From: Larimichthys crocea
Taxonomy: Eukaryota > Chordata > Actinopteri > Sciaenidae
Length of the DNA: 64,000 nt
Direction: 5' to 3'
NCBI RefSeq assembly: GCF_000972845.2
Contig: NC_040018.1
Span: forward strand, 15,101,157 to 15,165,156
A model generated the notes under the pieces. That model saw only the letters and a program-made list of their open reading frames with translations. It was not told the origin of the DNA and made no database searches. The translations under genes were made by a program, and so were the position numbers. Numbering within the stretch: the stretch's first letter is position 1; every line of letters starts with the position of its first letter. Below are positions 47,947 through 61,122 of the stretch, in pieces.

Positions 47947-49998
47947 GACCCGTTTGGCCTGCAAAACTCCACTTTCTCAATGAAGGAAGAAGCTTCTCTG
48001 ACAATGTAGTGTTTAGTAGTTTGCATTTTACTCTTGCAATATAATGTAGACTTTATCTAGTATTCATCCTCCAGTTAGATTCAGTAGCTGATGTACCAGT
48101 ATATGAAATAAAGTTCAGTTATGTCCATCAATGTTCAGAAGAAATTAGAGCTGTTGCACAAAAACAATTATTTCTGTATTGTTTAAAAAGAAGATAATTA
48201 GTGAATGGCAAACGTGCCATCTAATGTTTTTAATCAGACTCTCTCTGCTTTGAGTTCTGTCTTGCCGGCTGACACATAATCGTGTGGTTAGTGAAGAATT
48301 TTTTTGTTTTGTTATTTTTCGTCACAGCTGGGCAGTCGGAGTGAACAAGGCTATCCCTGACGCAGAAAGATAGGACTGTGGAGGATGATGAATGGGGAGT
48401 TGGAGAATGCTATTCAGTTAAGCCGTGCTCTCCTTTTTGTCAGTCTCAATGCACGAGGCAAGGGAAGAAGTGCTAATGCAGAGTTGAGTTTTACACTCTC
48501 ACTATCTCTCAGCGTAATTAAATCCTCTTACTAAGTGCTCATCAGAGACTAGCCAATACAGGTTGGATTATCCTCTGAAGAACCTGCTCTCTGCCTCATT
48601 GAGACACAATTTTGGAAATGGCATGCAGACATTGTGTCTGTTCTATATCTGAGAGATGCTCCAAGAAGAGACGGTCTCATCCAAAACTGAGAACAAACTG
48701 GACAGAGGAGACACTGTCTCACATTCAAGTTACCAGCACTGAAACCAAATCCTAAAACAATGACAATGTCTATACTCCATGTTTTACAACACTGTACGCA
48801 CACCCACATCTTACATAGTAGAAAGTAGAAAGTAGATTTTGAAACTTTCACAGCAAAAATGAATCATAAGTTATCATAATAATGTATATCTTTGCACAGA
48901 CTGGATGAAAAAAGACACAGGGCTGCTAAAGAATGGCTTTTATTGAACAAGAGATTCTGTTTAGTGTAATAGCTGAGGCCTGGCAGTAAGGCAGAGTGAA
49001 TGAGGTGCCAGTTAAAGCCTTGCGAAATGTCTAGCTGGCCACAGGCCTCTTATCATCAACCCGGCCAAATCACACTGCTGCCACAGTTACCTTATGCTCG
49101 AAAAAAGGGAAAATCTCGCCGCCTGGGCACTGTCACACTCATGGAGCCCTTCTTGATTTATTCACCACTGATCACACATACAGGTATCTACACGCACACC
49201 AACAGGCAAGTATGCATGCGCATCCACACTCACACAAAAACACAATACAGGCACATTGGCTCAGACTGTAGCTCTCTGTCCAATTGAGTTTGTAGGTCCA
49301 GTAGCAGAACATAATGAGGTTTTAACACTGAGACACAGCTAGAGAGTGTGTGGTGGGGGAGGACGGTGTGAGGGGGAGTCAGTGGGTGTGACACAGTGAA
49401 GGGGAGGGAAAGAGAAAAGGCACTCAATGATAATGTATGAGCTGTCTGCAGGGCTCTATGGCGGCGGAAAAGAGTGCAGTGGTGCATTTAAAAAGAAGAT
49501 TATTGTGTCAAGACACAGTAATACCTCAGCGAACACTGATTTTCATTGGGTGTTGGTGCTCAGCTTTGTCTGTCTGGGTGTGAACGATCAGAGTGGCTAA
49601 TCAGGAAAGGACTGTGTGTGTGAGGGTGTTGGCTCCAAGTTCTCTCATAAGCTATAGCCAAGCTATAGTATCCATGTGACGTTTTGCAGTCATGTCAGGC
49701 TGTGCCGTCATAAAACTACTGGGCCCTTTGACAGACAATACATTTCTTTTGCCCTGGCCTAACTTAACTTTGAGGTGTCTTTAAATCTGATACAGATACA
49801 AAGAGTAGATACTGTATCTACACTCTGTCTGTTTACACTAAATTCACTAGCAGAAGTTTTACCAGAATTATGTCCATTGACCTGTCTTACAAAAGGGAAA
49901 AAACAATGTTTCACTTGTGGTTTTGGGTTTCTGGTTTTGAGGTTCCTATTTTATGTTAAAAAACGTTTTCCTTGGGTGTCACGTGTGTTTGATTAGTT
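47947..49998. other. Intergenic, no gene seen
   Basis: No domains or convincing exons. Open frames at 48549-48851 and 49000-49287 have no family resemblance. Confidence 0.5.
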
Positions 49999-50060
49999 TG
50001 CTGGTTCTCAAACTGTGGTACGTGACCTTCCTGTAGTGGTAACTCAAATGAACTAGACAT
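49999..50060 (+). repeat. Possible hAT-like short repeat end
   Basis: The phrase gctggttctcaaactgtggtacgtgac resembles the terminus of fish hAT-type non-autonomous elements (ggttctcaaactgtggtacg). Only one end is seen. Confidence 0.3.
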
Positions 50061-51658
50061 CAAACCATCAACAACAGTTTGAATAAAATTAAACTAAGCT
50101 ATCGCTGGAATGGTATTTATAATAAGTTTTGCATTTCTTGTAATATTTTCTTTAAATATCAGCCTGATACTTAGTCTATGAGTTTGCCCTCTTTCAGTCG
50201 TCTGAGTGGCCTGTCTTTGTGCTTTTCCCTCTGTTCCTGCTCCAAATGTATCTCAGTTCTGGATTTTTCTTTGCTGGATTTAGTTTTTTACCTAGACTCC
50301 TCAGCTGCCTGTTTTATTTTTTTTTTGTGTGTTAAACTGCCTGTTTAGTAAGTAATATACCTCACAAGTATGATGTTGTGTATAAGTATGAGTGCGGGCA
50401 AGTCTGCAGGGTCATTTGCTGCACAACCACTAACTGGTGTTTTGCTAAATTTGGCCTGTGAAATTTAAAAAGCCTCAAAAGTGTGGTGCAGCACCTCAGA
50501 ACCATCCCCCTTCTTAGCACCCATACACTTAACACAGCCCTCTGTAGCAAGTAATATTCATCACAATATCACCAGCTAACAGTGTGCTAGATCATGTCAA
50601 ACTAACTAGCTTAGTTATCACCAACAACACTGCTTAACCCACCAAGTAACAAACAATCAACGCTGATGCTGACATCACATCTTTATGCAAGATTTGATTG
50701 GTTGTAAGGTCTCCAAGTACATACAGAGACACACATACAGACACATTAATGAAAAAATAAAGGGAACCATACTAAAACATTTGCATTCCTTCTGGTTTCA
50801 TTTTTTCTCACAGTCTCTTTTTTTTGCATCCATTGAGTTTATGTCTGAGCGACTTTTCTCACTGCCCACTACTCTTCCTTACGACAAGCTTGTTTTACTC
50901 CCTGGTAGAATGTGCCAAAGTGAAGCTATATCTGAACCTACAGTAAATGCCATGTTTGGTTTTCACCTTTCCATTTACAGAGATTTTGGGGAGATGGAAG
51001 CACATCATAACTTGCTCCTAATCTAATCCTGCCTGCCTCCAGGTCCCACAATTCCTTCCAGCCAAGTTTCTTCTTTTCTACACATTTGGCAGCCTCTCCC
51101 TGCCTCTCAATCTCTGTTACAATCAGTTTCCTCCAGCCGGCTACTGTTACTTTGCCCCACGAAGGCTGTGCTACACCCAGCCTAAATCCCCCATGCCCTT
51201 CAATATGCCTATGTCAAAGTGCTGCCTTAGTTGTAAAACTACCCTTAGGTTCCACATGATCTTAACATAACCGCAAAAAACATAAATGATACTTGAACAG
51301 CTACAAGGGGAAAAATGTTCATAAACATTTGGCAGATACGTTCAGTTTTGCAACTTTTCAGCAGCGTACGTTTCCCCAAATCTAACTGCTGTTGTAAATT
51401 AATCGGTAAGTGGTTGACAGGGTTTCATCACTGAAACCCACATTTTTACATGTATATAAGTCTGGAATTGGAAACTAATGGTACATGGTACCAAAAAGCG
51501 GCATGATTGAATGTGCCAAACTGAAAAATGTGTTTAATTTGAAAACAAGCAGGTTGTCAAGGAGCCCAGCAGCTAATATTGATGATGTGATTGGTAGACA
51601 GAGAAAAAATCAAACTAAACTATGTCATATGTCTGCAATTTTGTTTTATTTCATGTTA

Positions 51659-51820
51659 TTAAAGGACCAGTGTGTAGAACTTAGTGGCATCTTGCGGTGT
51701 AGTTTCTGCATTGCAGTCTTTGCTCCTCACCATTCCCTACCAAGCATGAAGGATAAACTACAGTGACCACAAAATGTGCAAAAATAGAGTGTTTAATTTG
51801 TTTGTTTTACTGGGCCACTT
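51659..51820 (+). repeat. Dispersed repeat, TTAA-bounded 5' end (MITE-like)
   Basis: Starts at TTAA (51659-51662) with aggaccagtgtgtagaacttagtggcat, the terminus of a common percomorph short element. Continues with ccaagcatgaaggataaactacagtgaccac, matching the copy at 53550. The TTAA edge would suit a piggyBac-type target site, but the opposite end is not seen here. Confidence 0.6.
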
Positions 51821-52034
51821 TCCCTTTTATTAATGAGGCACAGCCAGGAGGTCAGGAGAGTTACCGGTGACAGCAACAGGTAAATATTGAGATTTTTTTA
51901 TTTTTTATTATACGTGTCAAGAAAAAGGAGAAAAAAAAGAAAAGCAATTAGAATTACAAAGCATAAAACAACAAGAACCTTTTTCTAAACCCCAGTCCTA
52001 GAGTTGGCTTTTTGTTTTGTTTACAACTAGCACC

Positions 52035-52250
52035 TTTTCTAGTCTTTGTAACCACTCAAGGCACTTTTACATATCTCACATATCTTCACCCACTCACATA
52101 GACATTTATACACTGATTGGCTACCATGCAAGGTGTCAACTGCTTATCAGTTTTTGGGAGCTAACAATTCACAGGCTGATGCTGCAACCTTCGGGAGCAA
52201 TTTGGGGTTCAGCATCTTGCTCAAGGACACTTCAACACTACAGCCTGGTT
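52035..52250 (+). repeat. Dispersed teleost repeat fragment
   Basis: aaggcacttttacatatctcacat, cacccactcacatagacatttatacactgat, ggctaccatgcaaggtgtcaactgc and gagcaatttggggttcagcatcttgctcaaggacacttc form the usual order of a very common fish interspersed repeat. No coding sequence. Confidence 0.55.
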
Positions 52251-53549
52251 ACCAATTAGCAAAAAACAGTGATTAAAATACAACATTATTACGTAAAATG
52301 CCTCAGAATCTCACATATGGTACCTTCAAGTTTCTCTCAACTGATTTGCATTTCAATCTTTATCTGAATTCAGCTGTGACTTGGCTTTAAATTACTCTGC
52401 TTCTAAATGCAGCAGCAGTTAGTGTGAATGAGGCCAAGGACGTAAGGATCTTAGTTAGCCTATCAGTCTTACTGACATCTCAAGATCCACAACCGACAAA
52501 AAAAAGAGCCACCGTCTTTCTACACAGTAAGTTTCTATGCAGGGAATGTTCCCATTTTTTTAATATGCCAACCAGTTTGTTTGTTTTTGTTTTCAGTCAT
52601 TACTGGCTGACTGCTGAACCTCAGCATGGTCGCCTGCCTCCTCGTGAGAGTTCATCAACAGCATATAGCCAACAGCCTATATGCTTTGCTTTGTGGTCAA
52701 TTTGTCAGATGGCTAAGCACAGCTTGAGTATGTCAGCTAAAACAAACCTCTTTCTGCAGCTTCAACATAAATGCATAGGTTTATTACAGAAACACTTTTT
52801 TATTTGCCATGCACCAGGAGTTTTTCAAGAAGCAGCATTTTTTTTAACTTTTTTGTGAAATAACAGAACACAAATAATTAGAATAGTAAATACATATAAA
52901 GTATCTGCAGTCTTACCTACCTCATATATCGATATATTATTATTATTATCTATTCTTCAATTAGGCTTCTGTATGTCAGCTCTAGTTTATTTTTCTTCTC
53001 TTGCACTCAGAGCTGTTTCATTTTTTTTTTCTTATTACGTCCGTCTGTTGTATTGTGCCCATATTTGTCCTGTTCCCTTACTTTAAACTCATTCCAGCCA
53101 TTTCCTTAGCCCGCAGGCTTCCACCCTCTCTCACCCATTTCTGTTTAGGTGAGTGACTCAGCTGGGCTGCATCAAGGTTCTTCTCCACTACCTCTTTCTC
53201 TCCCGACTGTCCCTCTGCTGTTTCTCTTTTTAATTCCTCTGATAACTACTGAACCCACACGTACACAGTCAAGAAAGTTACACCATAAATAGAGAGTACA
53301 TTTGTGTTTGTGTGTGTATGTTCTTGCACATAGAGAACTGCATGTACATGTTCCTGATTAACACGCTCAGCCAGAGATACACAAACAGTGAAAAACACGG
53401 TAGCATGGCAAAAGGATCACATTTGTAATGTTCTTGCAAAAAATTTGCTGCTGGGCTTGCACATTATCCATTGATGTGGATGTTTACACTGAGATGATGC
53501 CATGCACAAAGTCAGCTTTGATTAAAAAAACAAAACAAACAAAAAACTG

Positions 53550-53745
53550 TTTGTGGGATTTAGTGGCATTTTGTGGTGCAGTTGCAACCCCTTCCACTCC
53601 CCCTTCTGTTCCAAGCACGAAGGAGGAAGTGGCTGCAAACAGGGGCAAAGGAAAGGCTCTATCTAGAGCTAGTATTAGGTTTGTCTGTACTGAGTTACTG
53701 TATAATGTATGCAAAACTTCCATTTGGATTACCTAATTCAGAGTA
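53550..53745 (+). repeat. Second forward copy of the 51659 repeat family, 5'-truncated
   Basis: gggatttagtggcattttgtggtgcagttgcaaccc, ccaagcacgaaggaggaagtggctgc and tctagagctagtattaggtttgtctgtactgagttactg parallel the 51659 copy and extend further. Better preserved internally than that copy. Confidence 0.65.
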
Positions 53746-55813
53746 CAAGAATTTGCAGAAATGTTGGTAATGGGCTGATTAATAGTTGATTACTGTTCAT
53801 GCAATCAGCAAAAGGGTGTTGTGGCAGAGGGAGTGGACTGTAACAAAAAAGGGTCATGTCACCTAACATGAGGTTGTGTGTATGAATGTATCGGTTTGTG
53901 GATGCAGGCATGTATGTTGGAATTCAAGTTTGTTACAAAGGTGTCTTACAGTAGCTCTATGAAGGAATGCTTTCTGAGCCACAGGAGATCTGCTACATCA
54001 TGCTGCTTCTGGCTCTCTTAATGGCGTAGACTGGGTGGTCAACTTTAATTGAAATAAATGTGGCATCATCTTGGTACTTGTCCAGATGTCCTAATACATC
54101 CACGATGGGCTGTTGTGACACTATACAGAATTTATTGTTGGTTCTACTGGGTATTTATTTATATTAAAGCTAGTGTAGGGTTGCTGTTTGTCAGATATTA
54201 TTGATGCATTTTGCCAGCTGAGGTTTTTGCAGAATTTAGACATGCACAATTGCTCACCCTCTTCATCCAGTCACAGCTCATAAGAAACTGAAAGTCATTT
54301 TATCCTCATGTTCATGTTCCAAGGATTACATATTGTATCAAAGATTAATACTGATGAAACACATACCTCACCAAATACATCGAGCTGAGAAGGCTGCGCC
54401 CACACAAGGCAGTGGGAGCACTCAGTTACAACCTGTTTTCGAAGGGAATACTCATGCAATATATTATTATCTTTTCATGCATGTCATGTTTTCATTATTA
54501 TATATGGGTTTATGTAAATCTGGGCTCACATATTTTGATATGTCCTGGACTCAAGGAACATGTGAAAAACAATTGCTGAATCTAATTGCACTCATCAGCA
54601 TTCATAACACAAAAGGTTATTTATATTTTCTAATAAAACAGATGCCATACTCTTCACATTATATATTTCTAACTCAGTGCTATGGTAACTTATAGACTGA
54701 TAGCCCAGGGCTAATTTATCTCCTCGTCACACTTCTGAGAGCGCAGTTAGCCAAGGGTTAACAGTTTAATAATGCAATTGTGCCTGGGTTAAGTGTAGTG
54801 TGAAAAGAGGTAATAATCATTTTAGAGTTGACTAAGATTAAAGTTTGGCTTACAGCCAATCGTACCCTGTGTTGGTTGTTAAAGAAGCTAATTAAACCCA
54901 CATGAAAGTCTCTCCTCGGGAGCCAGAAAGATTAAACACCCTCAGGTGTATTCTCTCTCCAGCTACCGCACAACAAAAATGGAACAACGATTAGGCACCA
55001 TGCACAGTTTGCAATATGTAAAGAGTGATTCTGCTGGGTGTGTTTTCAGATGCGACATTAATTATAATCAAGATCTCAGTGATAGAAATACTGTTGTGCT
55101 ACGTGATAATAAAGATACTACTGGAGATTTATTAAAAGCTTCAGTCTCTGTTTACATGTAGCTTTTCATTATGGTTCAGGTTTAGTGAGGAGATTAAGTC
55201 ACTGTTTGTCTGAGCATTTCCAACTTATAATTGCTTATTAGTTCATCAAATATTCTGCCGTGTGACAGTAGATGTTGTTCATCCCTTTGTCTCCTCACTT
55301 ACATAATCACACGGGACACTGTGTGTGCTCCTTTCTTCATTTGTGTGTCCATGTCCCCAGTGTGTGCATGAAATTCCCAGAATGCCTCTTAATTAATACA
55401 TAAATAAAATCCCTAATTAATACATAAAAACCCTTGTTAATGTGCTCAGGTGTCATTTAGTTTTTTTTGTCTGAGTGTATAGTCTATGGCTGTATACATT
55501 GTCAGTGTGAAGTAAAGCAAGGGCACAGTTGTCTCTTTAGGATCCTGCTCTCCGGCACAAGTATTAGGATGCACACACACTTGCACACAGCTTCCTCTTC
55601 GCCTGGCTGGAATTTGTAAGCCCTGAGCTTCAGCCAAGCTCCTGTTGCTGAGGGGGAACCAGCTGCACACTCATCCAATCCTCCTGCTAGTTCTCTTGTT
55701 AATGGAACAGTCCACTGCACCCCTGTCCATGAAGGCATTTGGTACAGTCCGTTGGTGCTTCTCTTTCTGGTTTGTTACTGACTCAGTAGTATCAAAGCCA
55801 AACGACAGCCTGA
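53746..55813. other. Intergenic, no gene seen
   Basis: Nothing recognisable. 54700-54900 looks like non-repetitive, homeobox-site-rich sequence (gcaattgtg, taatcattt, gctaattaaac) and is a candidate conserved non-coding element only. Confidence 0.45.
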
Positions 55814-55833
55814 ACACACACACACACACACAC
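55814..55833. repeat. CA dinucleotide microsatellite
   Basis: About ten CA units. A complementary GT tract lies 160 bp downstream. Confidence 0.95.
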
Positions 55834-55988
55834 GCATACGCACATACATATAGCAAGAGTGAGGACGTTTAAAAGAGTGAGTTGTAAGAGAGAAGCAAAG
55901 AAATCCTCGGTTAGCCTCTCTTCTTTCAGTCTCCTTGTTGTTTGGCATCCCTGATATGACCCTGTTCAGCCCGAGATGTGAGTATACC

Positions 55989-55990
<2 letters not shown>

Positions 55991-56019
<29 letters not shown>
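55991..56019. repeat. GT dinucleotide microsatellite
   Basis: About 14 TG units. Confidence 0.97.
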
Positions 56020-59000
56020 CTACGCATGTGTTAGTAGATGTTTGCATGCAGCACTGTGTTACAGAAAGACAATATTTTCCAGTGTCTCTCTTTTCTTTTT
56101 TTTGCTCCCCTTCCCCCCCCATCCTCTGCCTTTTCCCTACAAGCCGTTCTCTTTATACTCAGGCTGTATTTGCTAGTATGTACTTCATCTGGAATCCCAG
56201 GTTCCCCTCTCACTTTTGCCTAATGGATGTTTATTTATTTATTCTGTCTTTCTCTGTACCGACACATTGATCCAATCAGATGGTGGTTTGGAAAAGGAAA
56301 GGGTATGATATGAACACTGTGATGCATCAAGAGGTGTTTCTGTCAACTTCATGTTCAGCTGAATAGCATCAAAACTCAAGCTGTCTTGTTACATTGGCAA
56401 GGTCAGCACTTACTCTCTGGGCATAAAGGTTTGTGAGACAGAAATGTCCAACGGCTTAATTATAATAGTAGTCCACCGGTCCTCTGGTGATAGGCTAAAG
56501 TATTCATTTTGTTTTCTTTGTCTTCAGCTGTACAATCAAGAGTGCACCTCTTTTGGGAACAATTCCTAATCAGGGCACTTTTACAGACATGCAGGCAACA
56601 CGCCCACACCTCCTCACAACTTCCCACTCCACTCACAAAGTGATATGTCTTTTGGGAAAGTAAAGGCTTCGGTAGAGTTCAGTACAGACTGAAAAAAGCA
56701 CAGTGAAACAGTAAAATTGTCTCTGTGATGTGGGATGTTTTCATGGTCTGTAACCCGGATCATGTGTAGTCATGGCACCGCTGTATCTCCCTCACTGTAA
56801 CGCAAGAGTTTTCACTTGCCTCCTTTTTTGCTGTGGTGTATTGATCCAACCTTTCTTTTTGGCATACACCAGCATCCGACATCTTGACATCTATTCATCT
56901 TAACCTTCCCTATCTTTTCTGCTTCATCTTCTTCTTTCTTTGTCTGTAGTGTTAAAAATCCATGTTTAACACTGACAGTAATGCCTGTGATGACATTGCA
57001 TTTAGCCCTGAGTGAGGAAACTAAAGCTCCATGGTTGCTGCTTGGCTCTTGAGTCTGACCTGAGGTCAGTTGCAGTGCAGGAAATGGGAAAGAGGCAACA
57101 TGGCATGGAGTGTGGAGGAGTAAGAGGCATGCATGCTGTGCTTTTACATCCACATTTGACAAACTACCCTCTCTTACTAGGGTGCCACAGACTGTGGCCT
57201 GATTAATAAACATTGTGGTAAGTGAGGACTAAAAAGCTGTGCGTATTTAAGAGAAAACTAGCAGAGAATGGCCTCTTGATCTGGAAAATGTTTTAAACAT
57301 TAGTCAAAATACAGACCAGTATGCAAGCAGAAAATGTGACAGCATGCAGATGATCTAATTAATTTGAGGTTTGAAGCAAAATACAACTGAAACAACCTTT
57401 GTCATATTTGAAGAGTGAAACAAACTCAAGTGAAAAAATGTGTAACCAACAAAATGATTCTCATTTTGTCTCTTTGTGCCACTTTATAGCAACAACAGAG
57501 TTTTATCTTGACAACTTTATTCTAAGATAAGATAAGAAAAGCGTTAAGCTTTTAGAAAGGTCATTACCAATTAGACTGAAAGAAGTGGCAATAATAAAAG
57601 GAAATATAAAGAAAACAAAAAAAAACTGCCAAGGTATGAAATTGTTTCCAAAACCTGCCAAAGCAAAGTGAAATCAATTTTGCAGTCCCAGTTGTTCTAG
57701 CAACCAATGATTGTTGCAGAGACGTTCAGTTATAATTGCTCAATTGTATTTTTGGGTAGAATGTTTGAGAAAATAAAGATGTGTGAGCAGGATTACAAAA
57801 CATTGTGTTTTTTTCGATTGCTGAAAACCTTTTATGTTTTCACCTTGAGCATTTTAGAGCATTTTAGATATTAAATTCAAGGATGCATTCAATTCATCGC
57901 ATGAAAATTTGATGAATAAAGGGTTAACATGAAATGATGTAAGACGATGGAAAATGTAGTGATATTTTTATCTGATCATGTTATTATCACTTATCACACT
58001 GAAAGCGCACAGATTAGTGGTGGAAGGAAATTACGTTTTCTTATGCAAATTACTTTGTTAGCTATTTTAAGTTATGCTGATGCTTTTCCACACAGCCAGA
58101 ATGATGGCAGCATGCGTGTTGGTGAATGTAATTATGTGGCTGTGAACATAAAATGCATGATGTGCACAAAACACCTTGTGGTCCATGACTGTCTCAGTGT
58201 TTAATTCTTGAGGTTTATGGTTGTATGCATGGATCACCTGAAGCCTAACTAGAAGTAATATTTAGAAAAAAGAGAGAAAAAAGCTGACAGAGAAGTTGTC
58301 TCTATTAGAAGTTGTATAGAGCGAGTACAGAGAGTTGAACTCACAGGTTCATACAAAGCAGCCTTCCTGGAGGTACAGTAGGGGAGAATTCAAGGACACT
58401 TCAGTAGGGCGGATGCTGACTGACTAGGGTCTTCAAAAGCTGTCCAGTCAGCTGAAGCACTCACCACTTTCCTGCCTCCTGTGGAGATTCAGAATAATTC
58501 AGAATAAGAAAATGTTTTCCACGTTGTTGCTGTGTTATTTTGTTTCCAGGTAGTGTGATAAGCCAGCTCCTAGTTTGGCTCGGTATGAAGCGACAGTCTG
58601 GCACTCTCACTTGCGTTGATGCAAAATACAGTGACACACTGTAGACTGTGGCAAAGGCTGAGGCTTTGTTAATACTCATTATGGCTGATTGTGTGTGACC
58701 TTGATGTGATCTCCAGTGCGATTTGCACCTATTTTACAAACAAGCTGTCTCTGATATTATACTGCTGTTTGCTTTCCATATCATCTAACCATACTTTTTT
58801 TTTAGTTGGACACTCTTGGGCTTGTCCCAGGTCCAGCTGGTCTGTAGTGACAATAATGACTTCCCCGACAATGTTATTATGAAATGTGCCCATGATAAAG
58901 AAACTATCACCATATAGGTATTTCAGACATGTACAATAATTATTCATTAAAATAATCTTTCAAAAATCAAGAATAAGTTCTCTATACACAATTCCGTAAT

Positions 59001-60185
59001 TCTGTCATTTTCATTTTTATAGACATCGCAGATGTACAAAGGCGTGAACTGTTTTTTTGCTTTTAATGAATATTTATGTTAGAGTCAAATGTTTTTCTTC
59101 ACTTTTTTATAAGATAAAACTGAATTATAATAAAGATTGAAAATATTTCCTTCGGAAGAAAGAACAAAAGACAAGAAATAAATAAGAAAAAATAAAAAAG
59201 GAAAAAAGCATAAATGAGAAACAAACACCACAAGAACAACTATCAATCACCATTATCATTGCATTTATCATTGCCACAGTAAACATAACTACTGAGCATA
59301 ATGTCGGTTATTACTGCAGACGTGCATTAAATGGTATTTATATCAGCCTCTGTATTTAAGCAGCTAAGTACAGGGGAAGAACCAAGAAAACAAAAGGAGG
59401 GAAAAGACATCATAACAACTGTCAGGACTATGGTCATCATCAATGTGCTATCGTTTAAATTAAATACATCTCATTTACAGCACCAATAAACTTTACAAAA
59501 CTGCTAAAAAGCAGAACAGCTCAGAGTTGTGTGACAAAGGAAGGAACTTTTTATTTGCACAAATTACCACAAACACAACATTTTACAAGATACGAGCTTC
59601 AAGCTAAATACATCCATACATTTAACAAAAACATGTATGTTTGTACATGCATGTGTGTGTACATGTGAAATCTATACCGGAAAAGTCGCATATAGGATTT
59701 TGTTTACCAAATAGCAGCTTGATTACCACCTGAGGTGTTGCTGCTGTGGAGCGAGACAACTGTGCTCAGCAGCATCCACCACTCTCTTCCTGTGTAATGG
59801 CTCCTCCATGCAGTCAATCATACAGCCGTCATGTTGCTCAGCAAACATATCATAAAACTGAGTTTTGTTTCCCTCTGACGTACAATCACTTTATCTGCAA
59901 TCTGTGTAGATGAGGAATTATGTTCATACACATCAATCTTCTCATGAGGTGTCAATCTTTTGTCATCTCAGTGGAGGAAAATGAAGTTACTGTGACATGA
60001 AAATACTACACTGCTGTATGGAAAGTAAAGGTGGCCGATATGTAATCACAGGGCAAACACATATATTATGAAAAGTCAGTATTATTCTCCTGTATATTGC
60101 CTCTTTTATTTTATTTTGCATTCATTTCCTGTCATATATTCCTGTGTGCATGCGTGCAAGCTCAGGAAAATCATAGTTAAGGTGT
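56020..60185. other. Intergenic, no gene seen
   Basis: AT-rich sequence with homopurine stretches (59160-59220) and no recognisable coding or repeat family. Confidence 0.5.
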
Positions 60186-60896
60186 CAGCAGCAGGGGCCA
60201 GTTCCTCACCCACAGAGACACTGTTGGCTGCAGAGAAGCCATCCAGCAGGTCACTGTATGACTATAAACTGTCAGAAAATTATCGCTGCTGTGGGAGGTA
60301 AAAGCGCATACACGTGTCTAAATTTCCTTTCACACATTCAAACTCATACTTAATTAATTGTAGCTTCCAGCCATTTGACAGTCACGCTGTGTGAGTCTAT
60401 GTGCAGCTGGCCCAGTCACACTCCATTCACCACCCATCTGTCCATGTCAGACCGGCCTCCTCTCCTCTCCTCCTCTTTTTACTCCTTCACTTTCTCTCTC
60501 TTTTACACTCACCTTTGGTAAATCACTGCTGAGCCACAACCAACATGAGCAGTGAGCTGTCGGCATATCCTGTAATCAAGATGGCTCATGGTTAATTAGC
60601 CCATTGGACCAGTGTGTGTGTGTGTGTAAGAGGTGTTTGCAGGAGAGACATACAAAGACAGACAAAGATGGGATTTGGCTTTTGAGACAAGTCTAAAGCT
60701 GCACCAGGTTTTTGATGTACGCTTGCAGGCGACAGACAAAAATGGAGGTGAACAGCTGGCTTGGAGTGGCAGAAGCAATCAACGGAGAAAAACAGCAACT
60801 GTCAGTCTTAGCCTGCCCTTTAGTCATTACTATGTCAAATGATGGCGACAGTTTAGGTTGATTTTGCTCAAATGAAGAGTAAACTTGGGTGTGGGA

Positions 60897-60903
60897 TATA
60901 TAA
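60897..60903 (+). promoter_or_regulatory. TATA-like box upstream of orphan exon
   Basis: tatataa within ggatatataagcagaca, about 145 bp upstream of the orphan exon acceptor. A TATA match alone is common by chance; its value is its position. Confidence 0.25.
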
Positions 60904-60971
60904 GCAGACACTGTCTGGGGTTTGCAGGTTTGTCATTCATCTGAACACTCTTCTCTGTGCTTTGTATCCCT

Positions 60972-61000
60972 GCTGTGTTGTGTTGTGTTGTGTTGTGTTG
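60972..61000. repeat. GTGTT pentanucleotide tandem repeat
   Basis: Five consecutive tgttg/gtgtt units, just before the orphan exon. Confidence 0.9.
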
Positions 61001-61046
61001 CTATTTGCTGTATTACTTAAAGTTAATCAGTTTCTTTTTCATACAG

Positions 61047-61122
61047 ACATGAGCATGAGTGGAGAGTTGAAGACCAGCCGTTCCAGGGCAGCAAATAAGA
61101 GGGCCAGCAACACTACTTATGG
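61047..61122 (+). CDS. Orphan candidate coding exon of an unidentified gene
   Basis: A 76-bp block preceded by a strong acceptor (agtttctttttcatacag) and followed by a consensus donor (gtgagtat). Only one of the three frames is open across it; it reads (D)MSMSGELKTSRSR then AANKRASNTTYG, a basic, Ser-rich stretch with an in-frame ATG at 61049. The partial codons are AC at the start and GG at the end. I do not recognise the family. It could be an internal or alternative first exon of a gene running off the right edge. Confidence 0.4.

Noticed and set aside
52424..52858. 144-codon plus-strand frame
   Set aside because: No domain, low-complexity Phe-rich parts, no splice partners; looks like chance.
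54333..54695. 120-codon plus-strand frame
   Set aside because: No conserved pattern and AT-driven composition.
56812..57213. 133-codon minus-strand frame
   Set aside because: No recognisable domain, no splice context; treated as chance.
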